From NCBI GenBank assembly GCA_947626655.1, contig CANQTA010000004.1:1-47491 (forward strand): a stretch of DNA of 47,491 bases, read 5' to 3'. The notes beneath the pieces are model-generated. The model was not told where the DNA came from, did no database searches, and saw only the letters and a program-made list of their open reading frames with translations. The stretch comes from an uncultured Bacilli bacterium (lineage in GTDB: Bacteria > Bacillota_I > Bacilli_A > RF39 > UBA660). The position numbers and the translations under genes are program-made. Positions 34,847 through 43,390 of this stretch are shown in pieces (the first letter of the stretch is position 1; every line of letters starts with the position of its first letter).

Positions 34847-35683
34847 TTGAAAAAGTGTGCGTTAAGTATGTTAGTATTAATGTTATGTCCATTATTAGTT
34901 TATGCTGATACAATAACTAATAATAACGGGATTGTAATAAGTGAAGAAGAATACAATAATTTTTCTAAAGTTTATTCTGATGCTTATCTTATGACAATGA
35001 CTGAAGAGCAATATGCCAGATTAAAAACTTACGATTATAATAATGTTAAAACAGAAAAGAAATATATCTTAAGTACTTATAATCCAAGATTAATGTTGAC
35101 GACGGAAAAAGAAATTACCAAAGAAGAATATGATAATTTTAAAGAGCCAGAAGTTATGCCATTACTTAATAGTGATGGTGCTTATGTAGAATCTGCAGCC
35201 AAAGAATTAACTTTGAATTTAATTGGTGGAACAACAATAAATAATATTATTGCTGGAGCAACTTGGAAAGGCATTCCGAAAACTCGTTCATTCGATGTTA
35301 TCGGTTTTCGCGGATTTGATTTTGATTTTGTGTATGGATCACAATATGGTGAACAAATTTATGTTAAAAATGGCAAATTTGAAACAATAACTTATGCATG
35401 GAACCATGGTAATGTTAAGAGACTTGATAATGGTTTTGGTATTTCCATGAACATTGTTAATGATGATATAACTTATTTACAGTTAATTGCTGAAGCAGAA
35501 GTTGCTCCAACATCAGCATATCCAGCAATTTATGCATCATATCAACATGCTATTGCTAGTGTATCATTAGCAAATTCTCAAAATTACACTATGGGTGGAT
35601 CTGGTCTTGGTGGAGTATTTATATATCCATACAGTATTTCACAAAAATATGATGGTATGACTGGTGTATATTTACAATACTAA
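34847..35683 (+). CDS. Secreted protein of unknown function
   Basis: A 278-aa protein with signal peptide LKKCALSMLVLMLCPLLVYA, cleaved before DTITNN. The mature N-terminus contains two related short motifs built on ISEEEYNNF and ITKEEYDNF. The C-terminal half is rich in Gly, Tyr and aromatic residues in alternating patterns (FRGFDFDFVYGSQYGEQIYV, IYASYQHAIASVSLA, SGLGGVFIYPYS), which suggests a beta-sandwich. I do not recognise the family. The start is probably TTG 34847, 11 bases after AAAGGAG; GTG 34835 is also in frame but overlaps that site. Monocistronic, with its own promoter. Confidence 0.65.
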   Translation: MKKCALSMLVLMLCPLLVYADTITNNNGIVISEEEYNNFSKVYSDAYLMTMTEEQYARLKTYDYNNVKTEKKYILSTYNPRLMLTTEKEITKEEYDNFKEPEVMPLLNSDGAYVESAAKELTLNLIGGTTINNIIAGATWKGIPKTRSFDVIGFRGFDFDFVYGSQYGEQIYVKNGKFETITYAWNHGNVKRLDNGFGISMNIVNDDITYLQLIAEAEVAPTSAYPAIYASYQHAIASVSLANSQNYTMGGSGLGGVFIYPYSISQKYDGMTGVYLQY

Positions 35684-35852
35684 CATAAAACAAAAGCTAA
35701 AAATTAAAAATGTATCTAAAAATTAAAAATTAAAAAAATGCGCAAAAAATTTATTTAGAAATTAGTTTTAAGTAGTAAAAAATATTAAAAAACTCAGACA
35801 CTAAATCTTTATAAAAGTAAGCGTATGACAAAAAATATTATGGGACAAAAAT

Positions 35853-35882
35853 GAGTACGATTTTATATTGTGCTCTTTTTTT
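35853..35882 (+). terminator. Terminator before spoIVA
   Basis: GAGTACGA (35853-35860) pairs with TTGTGCTC (35868-35875) using G-T wobbles, then seven T. The 170 bases before it are A-rich with two copies of CTAAAAATTAAAAAT (35697, 35716) and no gene. Confidence 0.8.
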
Positions 35883-35883
35883 G

Positions 35884-35912
35884 GTATAAAGTTTTTGGTT
35901 GTTTCATAGCAT
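35884..35912 (+). promoter_or_regulatory. Sigma-E-like promoter of spoIVA
   Basis: GTATAAA at 35884-35890, a 14-base spacer, then CATAGCAT at 35905-35912. The sigma-E consensus of Bacillus is KMATATT-N14-CATACA-T, and spoIVA is a sigma-E gene there. No good housekeeping promoter is seen in this stretch. Confidence 0.55.
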
Positions 35913-35934
35913 TAAGTAGAAAAAGGTGAGTGTG

Positions 35935-37413
35935 ATGGAAAAAGAAAATATAATATCTTCAATTGCCAAGAGGGGAAATGGCGAAATATATTTGGGAGTA
36001 GTTGGCGCCGTTAGAACCGGGAAATCTACTTTTATAAAACGTTTTATTGAAAATTTAGTAGTACCAAATATTACCGAAGAATTTGATAAGAAAAAATGTT
36101 TAGATGAAATTCCCCAAAGTGCCGAAGGAAAAACAATTATGACCACAGAGCCAAAATTTGTTCCTTCCAATGGTGCTACTATCAAAGTTGAAAATTTTGA
36201 AACCAATATTAAATTAGTTGATTGTGTTGGTTATGTTATTCCTGGTTCCAATGGTTATGAAGATGAAGATGGCAATCCCCGCATGGTAAAAACGCCGTGG
36301 TTCCCAGATGCCATCCCCTTCGTAGAAGCTGCTGAAGTAGGAACTCAAAAAGTTATAAAAGATCATTCGACAATAGGTTTAGTAGTAACTACTGATGGTT
36401 CTTTTGGCGAAATTAAAAGAGAAAATTATGTTGAAGCCGAAGAAAAAATCGTGGGTGAATTAAAAGAAATCGGCAAACCTTTTATAGTGGTTTTAAATAC
36501 TTTGCATCCTACTAATAGTGAAACAGTAGAACTTTCAAGAACTTTAAGCGATACTTATGATGTTCCAGTCATGCCAATTAATGTTGAAAGTATGAACGAA
36601 AAAGAAATCATGAGTATTTTAAAAAGTGCTTTATATGAATTTCCAGTTTTAGATATTTTAATTAATATGCCTGAATGGGTTCATGTTCTTCCTAATAATA
36701 ATGAAATTAAAATCCATTATTTAGAAAAAATCAAAGAAAGTGTTGTAAGTGTTAATAAAGTTAAAGATGTTGATGATATTATGAGTCATTTTGAAGATAG
36801 CGAATACATTAACAAATCATATATAAGTGAACTTGATACTGCCACTGGTACTATTACCATTAATTTAGAAAGTCCTAACGAATTATATGATGTTACTCTT
36901 AAATCTTTAATGGGTGAATCAGCTACAACTAAAGCCGGTCTTTTAAAAATATTTGCCACTTACAAAGAAAGTAGAGAAGAAACTGAACTTATTAAACAAG
37001 CTATGAAACAAGCCAAAACAACTGGTTATGGTATTGTCTATCCAACTTTAAAAGATATGAAATTAGAAACGCCGGAAATAGTTAAACAAGGCTCCAGATA
37101 TGGAGTTAAATTGAAAGCATTAGCATCTTCCATTCATTTAATGAAAGTAGATGTTGAATCGACTTTTGAACCTATTATTGGTAGTGAAATGCAAAGTAAA
37201 GAATTAATTAATTATTTAATGAAAGATTATGAAACTGATCCGGGAAGCATTTGGAAAAGTGAAATATTTGGGAGAAGCTTAGAAGTAATAGTGCAAGAAG
37301 GTATTCAAGCGAAGTTAAATATGATGCCTGACAATACTCGCTATAAGTTATCTAATACAGTTACCAAAATAGTTAATAAAGGTTCAAATAACTTAATTGC
37401 TATTGTTTTATAA
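35935..37413 (+). CDS. spoIVA: Stage IV sporulation protein A (coat ATPase)
   Basis: A 492-aa protein, the same length as Bacillus subtilis SpoIVA. The Walker A motif GAVRTGKST occupies residues 24-32 with the ATP-binding Lys at 30, as in that protein; IKLVDCVGYV is the Walker B region. SpoIVA polymerises by ATP hydrolysis on the forespore surface to form the base of the spore coat, recruited by the peptide SpoVM. The extreme C-terminus is hydrophobic (NLIAIVL), as expected for the part that docks to the membrane. Start ATG 35935 follows AAAAGGTGAG; GTG 35926 lies within that site. The gene is followed by hup, as in B. subtilis. Confidence 0.95.
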   Translation: MEKENIISSIAKRGNGEIYLGVVGAVRTGKSTFIKRFIENLVVPNITEEFDKKKCLDEIPQSAEGKTIMTTEPKFVPSNGATIKVENFETNIKLVDCVGYVIPGSNGYEDEDGNPRMVKTPWFPDAIPFVEAAEVGTQKVIKDHSTIGLVVTTDGSFGEIKRENYVEAEEKIVGELKEIGKPFIVVLNTLHPTNSETVELSRTLSDTYDVPVMPINVESMNEKEIMSILKSALYEFPVLDILINMPEWVHVLPNNNEIKIHYLEKIKESVVSVNKVKDVDDIMSHFEDSEYINKSYISELDTATGTITINLESPNELYDVTLKSLMGESATTKAGLLKIFATYKESREETELIKQAMKQAKTTGYGIVYPTLKDMKLETPEIVKQGSRYGVKLKALASSIHLMKVDVESTFEPIIGSEMQSKELINYLMKDYETDPGSIWKSEIFGRSLEVIVQEGIQAKLNMMPDNTRYKLSNTVTKIVNKGSNNLIAIVL

Positions 37414-37432
37414 AGAGAGAAATCTCTTTTTT
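37412..37432 (+). terminator. Terminator of spoIVA
   Basis: AAAGAGA (37412-37418) pairs with TCTCTTT (37423-37429) around GAAA, then T. The stem overlaps the stop codon. Confidence 0.8.
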
Positions 37433-37508
37433 CCGTTAAATAGAAGTAAAGTAAATATAAATTATTAGTAAAAAAAACAGTGAAATAGAAAAAAAGTATT
37501 GATTTTTA

Positions 37509-37560
37509 TTGATTTTAATAAGAATATTTGATAATCTTAATATGTAAGGACAATCGTCCT
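37509..37560 (+). promoter_or_regulatory. hup promoter and leader hairpin
   Basis: -35 TTGATT 37509-37514, 17-base spacer, -10 TAATCT 37532-37537. The leader begins with AGGAC-AATC-GTCCT (37547-37560), a small 5-bp hairpin. GAGGAGGT lies before ATG 37599. Confidence 0.55.
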
Positions 37561-37598
37561 ACAGAGATAATGTTTATGAAATGAGGAGGTAAGAAAAC

Positions 37599-37871
37599 AT
37601 GTCTAAACAAGAAATAGTAGAATTAGTTGCTGAAAAAGCTGAAATTTCTAAAGCCGCTGCTAGTCGTGCAATTGATGCAGTTTTTGAAGGAATTACTACA
37701 GGACTAAAAAAGGAAGGAAAAGTTACTTTTGTAGGTTTTGGTACTTTTAGTGCTAAAAAAAGAGCTGCTAGAGAAGGTATTAATCCTTTAACTAAAGAAC
37801 CATTAAAAATTCCTGCTAAGACTGTAGCATCATTCAAAGCTGGAAGCAAACTAAAAGATGCTTTAAATTAA
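37599..37871 (+). CDS. hup: Histone-like DNA-binding protein HU
   Basis: A 90-aa nucleoid protein that bends and compacts DNA as a dimer. It has the dimerisation helices (KQEIVELVAEKAEISKAAAS), the core FVGFGTFSAKKRAAREG, and the arm REGINPLTKEPLKIPA with the DNA-intercalating proline. It ends with FKAGSKLKDAL, as usual. The strong ribosome binding site GAGGAGGTAAG fits a highly expressed gene. It lies next to spoIVA, matching B. subtilis gene order. Confidence 0.97.
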   Translation: MSKQEIVELVAEKAEISKAAASRAIDAVFEGITTGLKKEGKVTFVGFGTFSAKKRAAREGINPLTKEPLKIPAKTVASFKAGSKLKDALN

Positions 37872-37890
37872 AAGTAAAATTTAGTCAATT

Positions 37891-37917
37891 AAGGTTAGCA
37901 ATTGCTAATCTTTTTTT
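37891..37917 (+). terminator. Terminator of hup
   Basis: AAGGTTAGCAA and TTGCTAATCTT are complementary with one wobble, followed by seven T (37911-37917). The T run overlaps the -35 of the next promoter. Confidence 0.8.
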
Positions 37918-37944
37918 GTTAGTTCAGAAAATTTAGGTTATAAT
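37916..37944 (+). promoter_or_regulatory. Promoter of the 339-aa membrane protein gene
   Basis: -35 TTGTTA 37916-37921, 17-base spacer, -10 TATAAT 37939-37944. GAGGT precedes ATG 37963. Confidence 0.7.
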
Positions 37945-37962
37945 AAAAATGAGGTATAGATT

Positions 37963-38982
37963 ATGAGTAAAAAAAGAATATGGTTATTAATAAGTGGTTT
38001 AATTTTAATAATTACTCCCTTTTTCATAAATATTTATAGTATTTATCGTCTAATTAGTTTAGCAATTGGTATTATTTTAATCGATGTTTATTTAGCTACG
38101 AACCAAAAAATTAATATATTTTTGTTATTATACTTACCAATTCTTTTAATTATTTTTACTTATAGTATTGATTATATTAAAACCTATACTTTAAATTTAA
38201 AACCTATTTATGTTTTAGAAAATAAAATAAATTCTGATGTTTCTTTATATAATAGTTTGTTTTATCGCATTTATAAATGTGGTAATAATTATGTTTTTGA
38301 TAATGAATATCAAAAAGATTTTGTTTGTGATACCCAATTAATTCAAAATATTGATGTTAATAAATTCTTAAATAGTGCTGCCGATAGTTATAAAAAATAT
38401 CATCATGATTTTATTAAAGTTACCGGTAAGATTAGTAAGATTAGTGGTACGAGTAGTGTCGAATTAAAAGAGTATACAGTTAAAGATAATTCGATTAATG
38501 GCTATGTTAATTTTATTGATACTCATAAATTAGTAGCTAAGTTAAACGATGTTAATTTAACTGGTTATAAAATATATGATTATATAACCGTAGTAGGTCT
38601 TTTAGATTCTTATGATAAAGACAGTGGTACTTTAACATTAATTAATGCTAAATTAGAAGCAAATAATTTATATGATGATTATGAAATGCAAATAATTGAA
38701 GGCGAGTGTAGTAATTCCATAAAAGAATATACCGATAATTTATATACCAAATGTGTTAGTAACGTTTATTTAGATTACAAAATTGATAAGTATGAATTGT
38801 CTTATGCCATAAAGGATGGTAAAGTGATTTTAGATAGCATTTTAGCCCAAGGTGAAAAGGAATTAAAAGATGGTAAAATTTTATATAAATTACCTAAATT
38901 TAATATTTTATCTTGTAATCGTGAACAAAATATTATTTTAAGTCAAAACGAAAAAGTAGATTATACATTGTGTGATGAATAA
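37963..38982 (+). CDS. Membrane protein with a possible OB-fold domain
   Basis: A 339-aa protein with two or three N-terminal transmembrane helices (about residues 5-48 as a hairpin, and 50-70). A soluble part with several cysteines follows (YKCGNNY, DFVCDTQ, IEGECSN, TKCVSN). Residues about 145-230 (FIKVTGKISKISGTSSVELK ... DYITVVGLLDSYDKDSGTLT) have the strand pattern of the tRNA_anti-like/OB-fold domains found in some exported proteins. No catalytic motif seen. Monocistronic, with its own promoter. Function unknown. Confidence 0.6.
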   Translation: MSKKRIWLLISGLILIITPFFINIYSIYRLISLAIGIILIDVYLATNQKINIFLLLYLPILLIIFTYSIDYIKTYTLNLKPIYVLENKINSDVSLYNSLFYRIYKCGNNYVFDNEYQKDFVCDTQLIQNIDVNKFLNSAADSYKKYHHDFIKVTGKISKISGTSSVELKEYTVKDNSINGYVNFIDTHKLVAKLNDVNLTGYKIYDYITVVGLLDSYDKDSGTLTLINAKLEANNLYDDYEMQIIEGECSNSIKEYTDNLYTKCVSNVYLDYKIDKYELSYAIKDGKVILDSILAQGEKELKDGKILYKLPKFNILSCNREQNIILSQNEKVDYTLCDE

Positions 38983-39039
38983 ATAGCAAGAAGAGCAATT
39001 TTTGATAAGTAAAATTATTAATTTTTAGAAAATTTATGC

Positions 39040-39068
39040 TTGTTCCTAAAATTTAATTGTGATATACT
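39040..39068 (+). promoter_or_regulatory. Promoter of the methyltransferase-rpoBC region
   Basis: -35 TTGTTC 39040-39045, 17-base spacer, -10 TATACT 39063-39068 with TG at 39060-39061. Confidence 0.7.
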
Positions 39069-39103
39069 AAAGTATATCTTAAAAAAGAAACGGGGAAATT
39101 TAA

Positions 39104-39694
39104 TTGGAACATTATTTTACCAATAATGAAAATTTAAAAAGTGAAATAAGAGACATAAATTTTTCTTTTGGTGCATATAATTTTTTGTTTAAAAGTGATA
39201 ATGGAGTTTTTTCTAAAGATAAAATAGATTATGCTAGTTTATTTTTAGTTAAAACTTTTTTGAATAATAAAAAATGTGTTAATAGTATTTTAGATATTGG
39301 CTGTGGTTATGGCTTTATTGGCATTACCTTAAGCAAAATATTACAAGTTCATGTTGATATGTCCGATATCAATAAAAGAGCTGTGCATTTAACTGAGATG
39401 AATATTAAAGAAAATCAGGTAGATGCCAAAGTAATGGAAAGTAATATTTATGAAAATATTACGGCTAAATATGATTTAATTATTACTAATCCTCCCATTA
39501 GAGCGGGTAAAGAAGTTTTAAAAGAATTCATTTATGGGGGATTAGCAAAATTAAATAAAGATGGGGAAATTTGGTTTGTCTTGTCCAAAGATAAAGGTGC
39601 AAAAAGTATGAAAAAAGAATTGGATAATGTGGGTACGTGTACTTTGGTTGCAAAAAGTAAAGGTTTTTGGGTAATTTCTCTTAAAAATAGTTGA
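39104..39694 (+). CDS. Class I SAM methyltransferase, YbxB/RsmC-like
   Basis: A 196-aa methyltransferase of the small MTS domain type. The SAM-binding motif is ILDIGCGYGFIGITL, the acidic end of strand 2 is DMSDINKRA, and the catalytic-type motif IITNPPIRAG matches the NPP(Y/F/I) set used for exocyclic amino groups in RNA. It opens with YFTNN, typical of YbxB, which sits directly before rpoB in Bacillus. RsmC-like 16S rRNA guanine N2 methylation is a plausible activity but not shown. It starts with TTG 39104, after GGGG. The TGA stop at 39692-39694 lies inside the -35 of the rpoB promoter. Confidence 0.85.
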   Translation: MEHYFTNNENLKSEIRDINFSFGAYNFLFKSDNGVFSKDKIDYASLFLVKTFLNNKKCVNSILDIGCGYGFIGITLSKILQVHVDMSDINKRAVHLTEMNIKENQVDAKVMESNIYENITAKYDLIITNPPIRAGKEVLKEFIYGGLAKLNKDGEIWFVLSKDKGAKSMKKELDNVGTCTLVAKSKGFWVISLKNS

Positions 39695-39719
39695 CTTTAC
39701 TTGCAATAACTGTTAAAAT
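39691..39719 (+). promoter_or_regulatory. rpoB promoter
   Basis: -35 TTGACT 39691-39696, 17-base spacer, -10 TAAAAT 39714-39719 with TG at 39711-39712. It overlaps the stop codon of the methyltransferase gene. Confidence 0.8.
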
Positions 39720-39778
39720 TTTAAATTGGTGACGTATTTATATTTTTCAAAATTTAATCTATGTATAGGGGTGATATC

Positions 39779-42700
39779 GTGGCTTATAAGACCTTAAAAT
39801 TTGGTGATTATCGTGAAAGAAGAAGCTTTGCAAAATCAAAAAATACGCTAGAACTTGCCGATTTATTGGAAATTCAAAAGAAGAGTTATCAAGATTTCTT
39901 AGAGATTGGTATCAAAGAAGTCTTTGATGATTTATTTCCTGTGGAATCATTTACAGGTAATATTTCTTTAGAATTTGGAGATTATTCTTTTGAAACTCCG
40001 AGATATTCCATTAAAGAAGCAAAAGAAAGAATGGTAAACTATGCTGCACCATTAAAGGTAGAAGCAAGAGTGTTTATCCATGAGACGGGAGAAGTTAAAG
40101 AACAAGAAATATTCCTAGGGGATATGCCACTCATGACAGAATCCGGAACATTTATTATTAACGGAGCTGAAAGAGTTATTGTTTCTCAACTTGTCAGAAG
40201 TCCTTCAATCTATTTTAAAAGAGAAATAGATAAAAATGGTCGTCATATTATTTCTGGAGAAGTAATACCTAACAAAGGAACATGGCTAGAATTTGAAACT
40301 GATGCTAAAAATATTGTCTATGTTAGAATTGACCGGACCAGAAAAGTGCCAATTACAACATTCTTAAGAGCAATTGGTTTATCTAGTGATGAAGATATTA
40401 TTGAAGTATTCGGGGAAAATGAATTCTTAACTAATACTATAGCTAAGGATAGTACTAAAAATACCGATGAAGCTTTAATTGAAATCTATGAAAAATTAAG
40501 ACCAGGTGAACCAGCAACTTTAGATAGTGCGAAAAATCAGCTTATTACTCGTTTCTTTGATCGTTTCCGTTATGATTTAGCTAAAGTAGGTCGTTACAAA
40601 TTTAATAAAAAATTAAATGTTTGTGAACGTTTACTTGGTTGTACCTTAGCTGAAAATATTAAAGTTGATGGTAAAGTAGTAGTAGAAAAAGGCACACTTA
40701 TAACTAAAGAAATTTTGGCAACTTTAAAAGAAGTTTTTGCTAACGGTTATAATTTAAAAGAAACTATTACTAATATGGAACTTGATGATTATAATAAGAT
40801 TCAAACAGTTTTAGTATATGATAAAATTAATCCGAAGAAAACAATTAAAATTATCGGAACTGATATGAGTGTTACTGAAAAAAGACTTACTATTCCCGAT
40901 ATTTATGGAGCTGTTTCTTATTATTTAAATTTACATGATAACATTGGTAATACTGATGAAATTGATAATCTAGGTAATAGACGGGTTCGTCAAGTAGGGG
41001 AATTAATTCAAAATACCTTTAGAACTGGGGTATCAAGAATGGAAAGAGTAATTAGAGAAAGAATGACTACTCAAGAAGTAGAAAATATTACTCCTAAAAC
41101 CCTTATTAATATAAGACCTGTAACAGCAGCTTTAAAAGAATTCTTTGGTTCTTCCCAATTATCTAAATTCATGGATCAAATAAATCCAATTGCTGAACTT
41201 ACTGATAAAAGACGTTTATCAAGTTTAGGTCCAGGTGGACTTTCAAGAGAACGGGCTGGTATGGATGTTCGTGACGTTAACTCATCTCACTATGGCCGTA
41301 TTTGTCCAATCGAATCTCCAGAAGGTCAAAATATCGGGTTAATTACTAGTTTAGCAGGCTATGCTAAAATTAATGAATATGGTTTTATTATGACACCATA
41401 TCGTAAAGTTGAAAATGGTAAAGTCTTAGATGAAATTTCTTATATGACTGCTGATGAAGAAGCTGATTTATATATTAGCCAAGCAACTGTTAAATTAGAT
41501 GATAATAATAAAATTATTGATGATGAGATATTAGTTCGTCATAATGGCGATAATGTAATGGTTAAACGGGAATTAGTTGACTATGTAGATGTTGCTCCTA
41601 GTCAAGTTGTATCAATTACTACTAGTTGTATTCCATTCTTGGAATTTGACGATGCTAACCGAACTTTGATGGGTTCTAACATGCAAAGACAAGCAGTTCC
41701 ACTTTTAACTAGTGAAGCCCCAATTGTTGGTACTGGTGTTGAATGGATTGCAGCTCGTGATTCTGGTTCTACAGTTGTCTGTAAAGCTGATGGCGTAGTT
41801 ACATATGCTGATGGCTTAAAAATTGTTGTTAAAGTCAAAAATGGTGAAGATGTTTATCATTTAGCTAATTTTGAACGTTCCAATGCCTCAAGTTCAATTA
41901 ATCATCATCCATTAGTTAAAAAAGGTGATAAAGTCCATCGTGGTCAAGTTATTGCCGATGGTCCATCTACAGAAAAAGGTGAACTTGCTTTAGGTAAAAA
42001 TATGACTGTTGCTTTCATGACTTATAATGGTTACAATTATGAAGATGCGGTTATTTTAAATGAAAGATTAGTTAAAGATGATGTTTATACATCTCTTCAT
42101 ATAGATCACTATGATATTGATTGTCGTGATACTAAATTAGGCCCTGAAGAAATTACCAGAGATATTCCTAATGTTGGGGAAGATGCTCGGAAAAACTTAG
42201 ATGCTGATGGTATTATTAAAATTGGTACCGAAGTTAAAGAAGGCGATATTCTTGTTGGTAAAGTTACTCCAAAAGGTATGCAAGAACTTACAAGTGAAGA
42301 AAAATTATTACATGCTATTTTTGGTGAAAAAACTAGAGAAGTTCGTGATACATCTTTAAGAGTAGAGCATGGTGCTGGTGGTGTTGTTCATGATGTTAAA
42401 GTTTATACTAAAGAAAACAGTGATGAACTTCCTGCTGGAGTATCTAAAGTAATTCGGGTTTATATTATCCAAAAGAGAAAAATTCAAATTGGTGATAAAA
42501 TGTCCGGCCGTCATGGTAACAAAGGTGTAATTTCGCTTGTATTACCAGAAGAAGATATGCCATATTTACCAGACGGAAGACCAGTTGATGTTATGCTTAA
42601 TCCATTAGGTGTACCATCTCGTATGAATATCGGGCAAATCTTAGAATTACACTTAGGTATGGCTGGTAAAAAATTAGGTGTCCATTATGCAACTCCAGTT

Positions 42701-43390
42701 TTCGATTCTGCCTCTTGGGAAGATATTCAAGAAGAAATGAAAGAAGCTGGTATGGATCCAGATGGTAAAACTGTTCTTTATAATGGTCGTACTGGTGAGC
42801 CGTTTGATCAAAGAATTTCTGTTGGTGTTATGTATATGGTTAAACTTCACCATATGGTTGATGATAAATTACATGCAAGAGCAACCGGTCCTTATTCCTT
42901 AGTTACTCAACAACCTTTAGGTGGTAAAGCCCAATTTGGTGGTCAAAGATTTGGTGAAATGGAAGTTTGGGCATTATATGCTTATGGTGCTGCTCATGTT
43001 TTACAAGAAATTTTAACTGTTAAAGCTGATGATATTGTTGGTCGGGTTAAAGTATACGAAGCTTTAGTTAAAGGAAAACTTGTTAATCAAGCTGGTGTTC
43101 CAGAGTCATTTAGAGTTTTAGTTAAAGAATTCCAAGCGTTAGGTTTAGACGTTCAAGTTATAGATAATGATGATAATGTCTTAGAATTTAAAGATATTGA
43201 AGAAGATGACGATGGCGATGAAGCCTTTAGAATTGAAGAAATCGAACTTCCAGGTGCTAATGATAAAAATCCCGAACCATTTATAGAATCTGAAGAAGAT
43301 TCTGAATATGATGAAGATGAAGAAGACGAAGATGTATCTTTAGATGATTTAGAATTTCCTGATTCTTTAGAAGATATAGAGGTGGAATAA
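39779..43390 (+). CDS. rpoB: RNA polymerase beta subunit
   Basis: A 1203-aa subunit; starts at GTG 39779 after GGGGTGAT (the ATG at 39761 has no ribosome binding site). Conserved beta regions are in order, including [66 protein letters not shown] and [13 protein letters not shown]. In the rifampicin pocket the E. coli positions read 513 Lys (codon 41165-41167), 518 Ile (41180-41182) and 526 Asp (41204-41206), instead of Gln, Asn and His; D516 and S531 are kept. The last 60 or so residues form a strongly acidic tail not seen in B. subtilis RpoB. The TAA overlaps the rpoC ATG by one base. Confidence 0.98.
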   Translation: MAYKTLKFGDYRERRSFAKSKNTLELADLLEIQKKSYQDFLEIGIKEVFDDLFPVESFTGNISLEFGDYSFETPRYSIKEAKERMVNYAAPLKVEARVFIHETGEVKEQEIFLGDMPLMTESGTFIINGAERVIVSQLVRSPSIYFKREIDKNGRHIISGEVIPNKGTWLEFETDAKNIVYVRIDRTRKVPITTFLRAIGLSSDEDIIEVFGENEFLTNTIAKDSTKNTDEALIEIYEKLRPGEPATLDSAKNQLITRFFDRFRYDLAKVGRYKFNKKLNVCERLLGCTLAENIKVDGKVVVEKGTLITKEILATLKEVFANGYNLKETITNMELDDYNKIQTVLVYDKINPKKTIKIIGTDMSVTEKRLTIPDIYGAVSYYLNLHDNIGNTDEIDNLGNRRVRQVGELIQNTFRTGVSRMERVIRERMTTQEVENITPKTLINIRPVTAALKEFFGSSQLSKFMDQINPIAELTDKRRLSSLGPGGLSRERAGMDVRDVNSSHYGRICPIESPEGQNIGLITSLAGYAKINEYGFIMTPYRKVENGKVLDEISYMTADEEADLYISQATVKLDDNNKIIDDEILVRHNGDNVMVKRELVDYVDVAPSQVVSITTSCIPFLEFDDANRTLMGSNMQRQAVPLLTSEAPIVGTGVEWIAARDSGSTVVCKADGVVTYADGLKIVVKVKNGEDVYHLANFERSNASSSINHHPLVKKGDKVHRGQVIADGPSTEKGELALGKNMTVAFMTYNGYNYEDAVILNERLVKDDVYTSLHIDHYDIDCRDTKLGPEEITRDIPNVGEDARKNLDADGIIKIGTEVKEGDILVGKVTPKGMQELTSEEKLLHAIFGEKTREVRDTSLRVEHGAGGVVHDVKVYTKENSDELPAGVSKVIRVYIIQKRKIQIGDKMSGRHGNKGVISLVLPEEDMPYLPDGRPVDVMLNPLGVPSRMNIGQILELHLGMAGKKLGVHYATPVFDSASWEDIQEEMKEAGMDPDGKTVLYNGRTGEPFDQRISVGVMYMVKLHHMVDDKLHARATGPYSLVTQQPLGGKAQFGGQRFGEMEVWALYAYGAAHVLQEILTVKADDIVGRVKVYEALVKGKLVNQAGVPESFRVLVKEFQALGLDVQVIDNDDNVLEFKDIEEDDDGDEAFRIEEIELPGANDKNPEPFIESEEDSEYDEDEEDEDVSLDDLEFPDSLEDIEVE

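Noticed and set aside
34847-35683. Assignment of the secreted protein to a named bacteriocin family.
   Set aside because: The resemblance is only in composition and strand pattern; no diagnostic motif was seen.
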